DNA from: Cervus elaphus
Taxonomy: Eukaryota > Chordata > Mammalia > Artiodactyla > Cervidae
DNA: 64,000 nt
Direction: 5' to 3'
Assembly: GCF_910594005.1 (NCBI RefSeq)
Contig: NC_057834.1
Span: 42,564,537 to 42,628,536 of the forward strand
This document shows, in pieces, positions 12,241-22,100 of this stretch. Position numbers and translations under genes: made by a program. Positions within the stretch are counted from its first letter, which is position 1. The number at the start of each line of letters is the position of its first letter. Below the pieces are notes generated by a model. The model saw only the letters and a list, made by a program, of their open reading frames with translations, made no database searches and was not told the DNA's origin.

Positions 12241-13771
12241 AAACCCAAAACACCTCTACGATAACTGATCACAAAGGGAAAGAACGTCCTACACAGGAAT
12301 GTTGAGAAATGTTGACATGCAGCAGATTAAATTTTCCTAATATTGAAATTTCAGCTGTAGTCTCTACCACAAAAAAATATTCAGTTGTAGGCTGAGGTAT
12401 CTGCTTAAGGAGATAGTTTGATTCACGTTCCTGGGAAGCTGATACTTCTGGAAAATAAGATCCTTTAATTAAGTTGATTTTAATCCCACTGCAACTGGTG
12501 TCCTTAGCTCCTGAACTCCAACAAAATATTTTTGAGCTATCAATTTTGTCCACCACAGTCTGCCTTCATATATATGTAAATTTTTATCACTTTTCTATAA
12601 TCATATTTATAAGTCTGTGTATCAGTACCTCTAAATGACAAGTGACCCAAATGTTTCATCCCATTGTTTAAACAGGCCACCAAAAACCTTATTTATTATA
12701 AATTGTAGTTAAACTTTGGGGTCAGAATGTGAATAGGCTGTTGCATTAATCATTTGATAGGAAAAAAAAAAAGTTTCCTAGATATGTGTTCAAGGTTCTT
12801 TTCTCCCCTTATTCTCACTCTTTGCTTTTAAGTTAAAAGTAAAATGTATTTTAAAAATAATGGCATTTTGGGGGGACTATGTGTCATTTTCCCATATACC
12901 ACCAGATGAGAGATGCAGCCTAAGGATAAGAGACAGTCTAGGTACTTCTGAGCTCCCTTGATTACTAAAAACAAAAGGAAAACATTTTCCCTTAGTGAAT
13001 GTACCTCCACTTTCCCTACTGATCTAACTTGCCTTCCAGGATTGTGGAGATGAATAAAATAACAGGGCATCCACTTCCCCTCCCAAACGAACACACAAGA
13101 ATTTTCAGTAAGTGTGTTTTAATAACTGATGAAGTGCTTGAGCTCTTCACAACAACGTACTCTATTACAAGAGAGTAGTTACACTTGTTGATACAAAAAT
13201 TTAGGTGGGGCACTTCTTTCACTGTTACCAAAGCATATATGAACATAGATGCTTAAGAACATCTCTTGTGGACTGGGTGGATCAAATGGTACAATGAAAA
13301 TACAGTCTCAGACGGCCAAAAATGTTAAGTTGCTGAAGGTAAATCATAGAATGTCCTTTTCCACAGATATTTTAAAAAGAGAGATGAGAGAGAAAGGTCC
13401 TTCTGGAAAGGGAGAGAAGAATGGGATGATGTCTGCGGGCTCAAGAAAATCTGTGAGAAAAGCAGAATGGTTAGAGAAGGAGAAATGGAATAGAGTCCAT
13501 GATCTGACGACCTTTTTCTATTGCACACGTCCCCACTGCTCCGCCAGCTGTACAAACAACTGTGCAAGAACTGGAGGCGGAGCCCTCACTGCTCTTGCTC
13601 AGATTACTGAGCTCATTAATAATCTTTAGGCTATTCCTGGGATCAGAGAGTTAGGGAATCCTTTTTCTCCTCTATTACAGCGATGTTCAGTCTTTCTGCA
13701 AGAAGGATCCACTAGGGACAGGGAGTTAGGGTCTCAGCCTCGAGGGCAGCCCCCGGCCCGCGCGCCGCGCT

Positions 13772-13783
13772 GCCCCCTAGTGG
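13772..13783 (-). promoter_or_regulatory. CTCF-like site
   Basis: The minus strand reads CCACTAGGGGGC, a full match to the CTCF core consensus, at the downstream edge of the GABPB2 CpG island. Binding is not shown by sequence alone. Confidence 0.6.
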
Positions 13784-14220
13784 TCACCTCTGTGGCCTTG
13801 GCTTCCCTCGGTCCGGCTCCCCAGCCCCAGGTCTTACACCCACCCCCTTCTTCACCTCCCAGTCCCCTCCCCTTCCTCCCGGCAGCATCCCCTTCCTCTC
13901 CTTCCCTCAGCCGCCCCCGCTCTGGCGAAGGGGCGCCGCTTCGACTGCACCGAGAAGTTTGGGGCCGAGTTGGAAAGCGGTGCAACTTTTCACGGCAGTC
14001 TCCCTTCCAGCCCTGACGCCCCCTCGAGCGCACGCATCTCTTTTTCCCCCTCACCTCCTCGTCCGGGACGCTGCCGGCTGTGCTTTCACCGAGCCCGCCA
14101 GTTTGGTCCTGTTTCCTTTTCTAGTTAAGACTCCCTGTCAATGACGGTTACTTTTTGGCCTTTTCACATATGCATATTTTGGGGGCCTTTAACCCCCCCT
14201 CGTGAAGAAATGGAGGCAGC

Positions 14221-14240
14221 AAAATGGCGGACCCGGAAGT
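14221..14240 (+). promoter_or_regulatory. YY1-like plus ETS/GABP site
   Basis: AAAATGGCGG is followed two bases later by CCGGAAGT. The second is the binding consensus of GABP itself, the complex that the neighbouring gene's product joins. Confidence 0.6.
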
Positions 14241-14420
14241 GAAGGCTCGGCGAATATAATTTCTGGCGGAGGAATCTATGAAGAGAAAATGATCGGAAAA
14301 TCCGTATTTGTATTCGAACAGGACGATGATGCGCCCCAGAGGTTCACTGTCTATCCTCGGAAGGCCTTTTGAGGTAAAATAGTGTGTATTCGGGACGTTT
14401 TAGACAGGACTATTTAGCGA

Positions 14421-15780
14421 GGCGGAGGATTGTCGATTACGTGTCGTATAGGTCCGGCAGGGGACGGACCCGATGGTTTGTTTTGGCGCCAAGAACTTGG
14501 TGAAATCGGATTCTGCCCATCTGTCCCGCTGTCTTGGTGGTTTTTAGGAAAACTATGTTTCGCGGTCGCACCCTCGGGTGAAGATGTCTGGGACTTTGCA
14601 GGGTTTGCGCGTGATTTGAGCTCTTGTGCCGGACGGAAATGTTTTCCGCTACAGCCTGAATGTAAGGATCCTAGAGCCAAGCTGTCAGCAGTTATTTCTT
14701 GGTGGGGGCTTGGAAGATGATGGAGCAGGAGTTTTCAAATTCATTTAGGCACCTTGCTTACCAGTTGATTCCCATCTCCACCTACCATTCGCCAGGAATT
14801 AAAGGACAGCGCGAAGTCGGGAAAGAAGACTCTCGAAAATAAATAGAAAAGGAGACATCACTGCTCCACTCTGTTCGATTTTGGCTTTTGTCGTTGATGG
14901 TGGGGGCCATCAACGCTTTTCAAAGCCTATGGGGAAGATTTACGTGCTTTTTTAAAAAAAAATTATTTAAGTTTAGGTGATAGTGTTACTATCTGCTGTA
15001 CAGCAAAGCGATTCCGTTGTAACTATATATATATATATATATATATGCTTATATTCTCTTCTATTATGAATTACCACAACGTATTGAATATCGTTCCCTG
15101 CGCTATACAGTAGAACTTTGTTTATCCATTCTGTATGTAATAATTTGTCATCTGCTAATCCCAAACTCCCAATCCATCCCTTTCCTCAATTTCCGTAGAT
15201 CCTGCTCATGTTCTTTACAGGACTTCTTTGGCATACTGCCCAAGTTGGTATTTACAGCTTTGAGGGTCAAAATCAGTCTTGTTTACAACCTCTTCTGTTG
15301 TCTGACTCGTTGTCTCATACAGTAGGTACTCATAATCTACTTATAAATTAGCCCAAATAGCTTTTTTTTTTTTTTTTAATGAACTGACTTGTAAGTATAA
15401 GCATATAACATATTTGGGTTAAGTCGTTTGTTTTCCTAGGGACCCAGGCTGAGATAATGAAGTGCAGATTTAATGTCACAGGTGCCTTCTGCAGCATCTG
15501 GAATTACTACCTAATACATTGGTAGTCAGGGGGCAAGCCCAAGAGTGGTTGGTTTCAGCTTTCTCCAAAATAATTTTTTTTTAAGTTGTTTTCACCCTTT
15601 TTCTTGTTACTGATCTGTACAACCTGAAGTTCATCATTATAATGTATAAAGGCTACTTCAATCCTTCTTCCTCAAAGTTGCACATCAGATAAAACATATA
15701 AGCTGAACATGGAAGCAAAAGCTAATTTTTTAGATCTATGCTGCTTCCTGTGGAGAGAGAAAACTAGAATCCAGTCGTGG
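14421..15780. other. Intergenic region GABPB2 promoter to MLLT11 3' end
   Basis: No gene is recognised. It holds a moderately CpG-containing shoulder up to about 14660, an antisense L1 fragment (14955-15240) with an AT microsatellite, and T-runs near 15362-15378. Confidence 0.65.
14955..15240 (-). mobile_element. Ruminant L1 3'-end fragment (antisense)
   Basis: It is the inverted form of the L1 3' segment seen at 57500-58035: ATCTGCTGTACAGCAAAGCG, then CCTGCGCTATACAGTAGAAC and TTTGTTTATCCATTCTGTAT. A perfect AT tract sits inside it at about 15023-15047. Confidence 0.8.
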
Positions 15781-15784
15781 GATT

Positions 15785-16752
15785 GAATATCTTTATTAAA
15801 GAAGTGATTAAATGGCAGCACAAATCAGCAGCAATAATTTGGGGAGGAGTGGGTAGGGTCAGAGTTGATTGTTCGTTTCATAGTGTCAAGGTAGCTGAAG
15901 AACTGTGCCCAAGGCCCATTTGATCAGTATCCTACACTGCAAATGCAAGAGGGCAAACTAAAATACTAAGGCCCATGCCTATGCCTTTTAGAGACTGAAT
16001 AAAATCTTACAAATTATCATAACAGCAAGATTGCATTTTAAGATTTGAAATCTGATTTTCCTCAGCTAGTGTTTTCAGCCCACAGGAGCAAAATTGTAAA
16101 TTGAGTAGGCTTAAAGGAGGAACAACTTTTGAGAGAGTGTAACTGTTTCTGAAATGATTCAGGGCTTTTCTCTTATTATCATCTCCCACACTGTGTTATT
16201 TCCTCTTGTTTCATACCTTTAACTGCCCCTAATTTCTCTGAGAAAAAAGTGTATCACAAGAAGCAGCAGGATTACCTTAACCTTTTAGAAACCCTACAGT
16301 TTTATAGCAGATAATCTCAGAATTTACAGGGTTTTCATCAACCCCTGAAGAAATACTTGTGTTTCCTGGCTTGGAACAAGAAATTAGGAAGGTTTGAGCA
16401 CTCTCTGACAGCTGATTAAAATGAACTTAAAAATGAGTCCTCCATTTTACACTGCTATACAACTCGGTGGTGCCCTCACCAGTCTTTTTTCTGGATTTAA
16501 TGTCTGGGGAAGGAAAGAATCCCTGTGACCCAATATTCCATTGCTTGAACGCTTTACTTTGTGACTTGAGGACTTTTGAGGAAAAACTGGTAAGATAAAT
16601 AAATACATAAAACACAACTCAGGCAGATTCATCAGCACCACCTCAACACAGTAAGGGGGAGACAGCAAGATTGATAGGGGAAAAGGGTGGAAGGATGGGG
16701 GTTTTAAGGTCAGGCAATGAGGGCAAAGTGGTGGAAGAGAGAGGTCTTGGGC
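15785..16752 (-). other. MLLT11: MLLT11 3' UTR
   Basis: Inferred from the stop (16753-16755) and the poly(A) signal at 15792-15797. It is free of the common SINEs that crowd the surrounding introns, as expected for a transcribed UTR. Confidence 0.6.
15792..15797 (-). terminator. MLLT11: Poly(A) signal, MLLT11
   Basis: AATAAA on the minus strand, about 960 bases after the MLLT11 stop. This gives a 3' UTR of about 1 kb, which fits a small gene with a long last exon. The assignment is inferred from position. Confidence 0.65.
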
Positions 16753-17025
16753 TTAAAGCAAGTCCAATTCGAAGGAGTGGATGCTGGCAATGGGAGCTCT
16801 CCAAAAGTTGAAGGTGCTGTACTCAAGGAGGGCATCGTCTTCTGGGTTTTTCTCCTGCTCTGCTCCAGTTGCTTGCCCCATCGTTTTGCCAACGCTGCTG
16901 TCCTGGATCTTGTAGGTGGATGTATCTGACAGACCCAGGCCTTCCAGCTCCGACAGATCCAATTCTGGAATGGGCATCCTCCAGAAAAGAAAGGAGCTGT
17001 ACTGGCTACTCACAGGGTCCCTCAT
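16753..17025 (-). CDS. MLLT11: MLLT11 (AF1q), small transcriptional cofactor
   Basis: A complete 90-residue protein in a single coding exon, the same length as the human protein. It was identified from the start MRDPVSSQYSSFLFWRMPIP and the end ASIHSFELDLL. The family is known as a fusion partner of KMT2A and as a cofactor in Wnt/TCF7 signalling, with roles in haematopoietic and neuronal cells. The leucine-rich stretch ELDLSELEGLGL (residues 21-32) corresponds to the reported nuclear export signal. An acceptor (TTTCTTTCCAG|GAAGTT) ends at 17032, six bases before the ATG, so the 5' UTR is almost entirely in an upstream exon, inferred near the 21.4-kb CpG island. There is an internal FxFWRxPI repeat at residues 12-19 and 72-79. 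The frame is intact. Confidence 0.97.
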   Translation of the reverse strand: MRDPVSSQYSSFLFWRMPIPELDLSELEGLGLSDTSTYKIQDSSVGKTMGQATGAEQEKNPEDDALLEYSTFNFWRAPIASIHSFELDLL

Positions 17026-17179
17026 AACTTCCTGGAAAGAAACCAGTTATCAGTATTCATGCTACAGCCACCTCTTTGTGGCCCATGGCCTTTTCCCATT
17101 TGCCTCTGTACATAATCCAACCAGGACAAGTTTCAGGAATCTGCCTCTATTACCTTTTCCTGCCATTTCCTAACTGCCC

Positions 17180-17660
17180 CATCTTGGAATAACTTATTTA
17201 CTGCCTACTGCTTGGGTCTGGTTTTCAAGGCCTTCCAGAATCTGGCCCCATTCTTCCTAGTACTTTTTTTTTTCTTCTTTTTTCCTAGTACATTTTATGC
17301 CACAGCTATACTTATTCCTGTCTCTTAACTCTACACTCTCCATCTTAAAATACTATCTAAGTTTCAAGGCTCCATTCAAGTCCCTAGAGGAATCTCCATT
17401 GACCTCTTACTATATTTCATATCCTTGATTTCTTCCTGTTTAATAGGTCATGGTACCTCTGAAAAGGGTTTCCATGTCCATGATTTTTCTGTTTTCCTCC
17501 CTGCTTTCTAAACCCTACTGTAAACTCACTTCTTCCAGGAGGACATCCTTAAATTTAACTCCATCTAGCCTATTTCTTGCAATATCTCCTACAATGCCTG
17601 TAGAGTTTTACCTGACTACATCAGTTTGGGGTTACCGATCACTGTTGTGTCTTTTATAAG
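17180..17660 (+). repeat. Possible L2 fragment
   Basis: It resembles L2 3' sequence (TTCAAGGCCTTCCAGAATCT, TTCTTCCAGGAGGACATCC, CCTACAATGCCTGTAG). It is old and diverged, and the family call is tentative. Confidence 0.35.
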
Positions 17661-18832
17661 GATAATCTTAACTCCTTCAAGGGACTGAGAGTTTCCCCAA
17701 GTAAAAACCAGTCTACTTTACACCTTCTTCACAAGTGGGCTTTGCACACACACAAAAAACATCCAAAGCTGCTGACTAATTTCCCCTCAGTATGTATTAC
17801 AGTGAATACTTTCCCACTCCCATTTATAAGCCCACAGATAAATCTTACAGCCTATCTATTTCTCTCTAGTCTACCTCTCCTTCAAAACAAAACCTGGGTT
17901 CTTAAAGTTAATTTTCCTATGCTATAACAGGATCTCTTTTCTCTGATAGTGCTAGAATACACCTGATGATACAGCAAATGGATTGGAAATTTCAGGAAAG
18001 TTTAGATTGGAAGGAGAAGGTCCTTTAATAGATTAGATACTTTTCCATGTTTTAATGAGTAGTACTCCTTTTATCTTTCCTGTGTGCCCCATGCACACCC
18101 TGAAGTTAGACTATTATACCTCCTTGCGACCTCCCTATTGCTTACTAACCAAGGGAAGGGGCAAGAAGCATTAGTTGAAATGTTCCTGAAGGAGCAGAAA
18201 GAACATTCCACTGCCTCCAAAAATAGAATCCCCATCTCACCCATCTCACAAGGCTTTCCTCCAACACACTCCATTGGCTTTCACCAGGCTTTGAGACTAC
18301 TAAATACTGACCTTAAATAAGTTCCAAAATGCCCCCATAAATGTGGCAGAAAAAGTAGGCTTTAATATAGTGTACAGTTATATGCGAGTATAGGGGTTTT
18401 AGGAATGTTAAGTGGGTAGACTAGGGTATTTTCAATGTTAAAAGCGAATTCTGAGTTGTTCTTTGTCTTCTTAGATTCAGGCTCCAAAATAAACCCTGAG
18501 AACTGAGCATTACTCAGCAGAGAAGCTGCTTAGAAGGAGAGTAATTTGGGGACTTGAAAAGGGTGGGGGAGCATGTTGGAAAGGTGAGGTCATCATCCTA
18601 TGATATTCAGCTCTGATCATCTCCACAGTAATTTGTAGAGACGTGCACAGAAAGCTATTAAAAAAAAAATGTTCCTATCAACCAACTAACTCTGGCTTAG
18701 TCTGGGACTGTAGAGACTGTAAGAAAACCTTCCCACAGGGATTTTAATTAATAATACTAGTTTGCCTATCTAGCTGGTCTCTTTTATATTTCCTCCACAG
18801 TAAGCTTAATATAATGCTTAGCACATCATAGG

Positions 18833-18990
18833 CTTTTTTTTTTTTTAAGAAATCCTATTTTATTTACTTATCTATTTATTGGCTGTAACATGTAGCATAT
18901 GGGGTCTGAGTTCCCCCACCAGGATCAAACTCTCACCCCCTGCACTGGAAGCGGTATCTCAACCACTGGACTGCCAGGGAAATCCCCCTG
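18833..18990 (-). mobile_element. CHR-type SINE (antisense)
   Basis: It begins with a T-run and ATTTATTTACTTATC and ends with the inverted head CCACTGGACTGCCAGGGAAA. The inverted B-box is CCAGGATCAAACTCTC. Confidence 0.8.
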
Positions 18991-21439
18991 CCCCCCTCCC
19001 TTCTTTTTAGAAATTCTATTTTAAATAGGCTCTTTAAAGAATAGAATCATGGAGAAGGAGAGGGAAGCTTAGGATTTTAAAACTAGAAAACACATTAGAA
19101 ATTATCCAGTTTGGATATGGTCTCATAATTTCCAGTCTGACCCTCTTTTGATGTATTATACACAGATAGTTGCCTGCAGCTTGATATAATCCTATACCAG
19201 TATTCTCAGAACTGGCAAGAATTCTTATTTCCTGAGGAACAGACATTCAGTGGGTTTGGTGTTGATTATTCCCATGATTAGAATTTGAATGGTGAAAATG
19301 CAAAAGGTAGAACAGAGGAAGATAGGATCTGAGAAAGGGAAAAAGCTCTAAGACAAACTGACTCCCTTTCTTCAACCATTGTATGTATAAAAACTGCCCA
19401 ACCAATTCTGAGTGTCTGGCAGAGCTTTTCTTGAAATTAAAAAAGCAAAAGGAAATTTTTACAAAACATTAACTTAAAAGGCCCAAAATCCCTAGCCATG
19501 CCATTCATTGACTCAGAGACATGTATGTGGTACCAAATGCATTTCAGAAAGGCACTCAATCAAGCATATCGGCACTTAAAATCAAGTCAAGAATATTGGC
19601 TGTACCGAAAATGAAGCTAAAATTTGCATTAGCAATGAAATTTTAAAATTTAATATAGTATGGATTTAATCCCCAAGTACCCGAATTTGCACAAGGTTCC
19701 TTTTCAGCTAGCTTTCTCTTCCCCAAATATTCTCTATCCATGCCTCATCTATCTTTATCTCTCTCATTTATTTATTTCAAAGGGCTTGGATAGTGCCTTG
19801 TACCACAATACATGCTCAATAAATGCTTCCCACTATCCTTCATTTTAAATTATTCACTTGTTTTAGGTAACAAAAATTTCTAGATATCACTGTCTATTCT
19901 TAGAGATACACAATTAGCAAATACACAGCATAAAGTGGCGCTCTCTGAGCCACACGGACACGCCCAAATACCCTTTGTCCAGACCCTCTGTGGGAATCCA
20001 GGGCCTACCCATCAGGGCCTTGCTGTGTCATGCTGCCACCATAGAGGGGACAAGGGATGATGGTGGAGGGGAATGGAACCTCCCTGGCATCTCATTGTAG
20101 GTGTCTCATTCTGGGCTTGGATTTTCCTACTAGCTACGTCCTTCCCCCACCTACTCTACTGAGCTACAATGAAACACTCCCTTTCCAAAATCTGCCCCCA
20201 TACCTAGCTCCTGTGGACTGTACTGATTGCAATACAAAATCAGGCAGTTGTCCAACACAGAGGTCCCTACCTTCCTACTTCAAGCTGACTCTTCGGAGCA
20301 AAGGTTTGGGAATGGGAGAAGGAGACTTAAAAGAAAAGTCAGGATTAATCTCAGTATTATCACATCTTTCCCCCCAAACTCCTTCCAATGGAGACAAATA
20401 AGTTTGGGGTGAGGCTAGACACATCAATGGAACATGACAGAAAAAAAATGAAAATACAGGGAAGTAGAGGCCAGAATGGTACAGGAGGACTAGAGAGTCA
20501 TTAAAAAAAAAAAAAAAGAACAAATGACAGCTTGAAAAGAAAGATACAGATAACTGAAGACAATAATTTTATCTTCAGGACAAATTATAGGCAGATTGAC
20601 AACTGAAATAGGGAGTTAAACGCTGAAAAATAGCTACATGTAAATTGTTAGAAATTAATGTCTGTGTAAAGGATTATAAGGATGGAGATCTTAGGAAAGA
20701 TGTAAAACGGTTAACAACTACCTACCTATTGTTCCCTGCGCCGCCTTCGCTCCTAAAGAACTGTTCCCCCACCCCACCCTCATTAGGGGGTCTTCAACCT
20801 AACTAGCAGCACCTCTCATATCTTTTCAGCCCGTTGCCCCCCTCCCTCAGTCTCGTTTACCTGTTATCAATGAATTACTAGCGTGTTCCAAAGATGGAGG
20901 GAGTACCTCAGGGCTCCGGTGTGTGCTCTGGGCTGGAGAAAAAGAAAGCTACTGGGGCTTTGACGGCTTTGTCTTCACTCCCTCCCTGCTCTGTGACAGA
21001 GCCAGCCTGCTCGGTCTCCCCCTGCAATGCAGCCCCTCCTAAGAAGGGCGGAAGGACTCCCCGCCCCCTCCCGGCCTGACTCGGCTAATTCAAATGATAG
21101 GTTCCAGAACACTTGAGGGAGGGAGACAGGATTAAAGCATCTCCGTAGGTTTATTGGTCTGCACCACGGTTCCAGCACCCCCGTGCTGACTGAGGGAGTA
21201 ATGAATGAGCACTTAATTGTCCCCTAATTTTAGGTTTATGGATTAAAAAATCTTGACTCTAGATAACGATGGAAAAGAGGAGTGTCCCTTTATTCCCCGA
21301 TTTAAGGATTTCGAGTTACTCGAAGTGTTTTCGAGAATCAGAAAAAATTCTTCAGCCCTCCCTCCCGATTGCCTCCCCACCCTCACAATGGGTAAATAAG
21401 CTAGCCCCCTTCCATTTGAGGAAGGGTACAGGAAGATCG

Positions 21440-22100
21440 GGACGGGGGTGTGCTTCTGCGAATCTCTGAACTCGGTTGGGGCCGGAGGATTCCCGGGTTC
21501 CGCTTCCTTTTTGCCCCGCAACCGCCGGCGCGCAAAGGTAACGCGCGGTTCCGGACGGTCCAGGGTGGGTGGGTGCCAGGCCCTCCTCGAGGGCCCACCT
21601 TCCCGGGTTCGCCCGGCAGGGCGGCGGCCCTCGGGGGCTTCCGAGGCCCCTCCCACGTCCTTGCACAGCGCAGCGCCTCCTCTGTCCCGAGCAGGGCTGT
21701 GCGCCCGGCTCTCAGCCGGACGGGTTTCGTAATCGCGTCGCGGCCGTTTCCGCCCTCGGCCAGCCCCACCTCTGCCGGTCCGCCCTCGGCTCCCCCACCG
21801 CGCCGAGGAGCGAGCCCGGGAACCCACACTGGCGTGCCCCGAGCGGGAGCCCCCCATCAGCTGCCGCCGGACGCCTTGATGCCGGAGCAGAGCAGGTGAG
21901 ACCTTGGGGTCGGCCCCTCCGCCGGTGCGCCCCGCCTGCCCAGCCTGGCGGAGACGCACCGGATGCTGGGGGTGGGGGAGCAGGGAGTCCGCGGCTGTCG
22001 AGATGCTGGGTCGGTGGCAAACGCGGGTGCGCTGGGTGAGTAACCGTCCCTGTCCACGCTCCGGCGGTGCGCAGGTGAGGCCAGTGAAAGAGCAGAAGGG
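21440..22100. promoter_or_regulatory. CpG island, divergent promoter of MLLT11 and CDC42SE1
   Basis: The densest CpG block of the window separates MLLT11 (minus) from CDC42SE1 (plus). In human the two genes start head to head within tens of bases, and the same arrangement is inferred here. Plus-strand donor candidates for a non-coding CDC42SE1 exon are GCGCAAAG|GTAACG (about 21537), GAGCAG|GTGAGA (about 21895) and GCTGG|GTGAGT (about 22035). The several long ORFs here, up to 337 codons on the minus strand, are expected from GC-rich sequence and match no family I know. Confidence 0.75.

Larger units (their letters stand above)
9914..14055 (-). other. GABPB2: GABPB2 5' intron (first coding exon back to promoter exon)
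   Basis: Inferred span between the coding exon 1 acceptor (about 9945) and a donor at the CpG island (CGTCCCGGACGAGGAG|GTGAGG, exon edge at about 14055). It holds a young L1 3' end with target-site duplication (10162-10584), CHR-type SINEs (11018-11282, 11555-11675, 12002-12240) and otherwise unique-looking sequence from 12241 to 13730. No coding exon is recognised. Confidence 0.6.
13740..14420. promoter_or_regulatory. GABPB2: CpG-rich promoter of GABPB2, possibly bidirectional
   Basis: CpG-dense sequence lies immediately upstream of GABPB2 (minus). A minus-strand donor (CGAGGAG|GTGAGG) at about 14055 supports a non-coding first exon on that strand. On the plus strand, AAAATGGCGG (14221-14230, YY1-like) is followed by the ETS consensus CCGGAAGT (14233-14240) and a possible donor (CTTTTGAG|GTAAAA) near 14373, so an antisense transcript may also start here. 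The start sites themselves are inferred. Confidence 0.75.
17032..21400 (-). other. MLLT11: MLLT11 intron 1 (inferred)
   Basis: The 3' boundary is the acceptor before the coding exon. The upstream exon is not resolved. It contains an L2-like stretch (about 17180-17660), an antisense CHR-type SINE (18833-18990) and an A-run at 20502-20517. A CpG-poor, C-rich stretch at 20750-21080 precedes the island. No other gene is seen. Confidence 0.5.

Noticed and set aside
13249..13629. 126-codon plus-strand ORF
   Set aside because: In the GABPB2 5' intron, low complexity, with no homologue I recognise.
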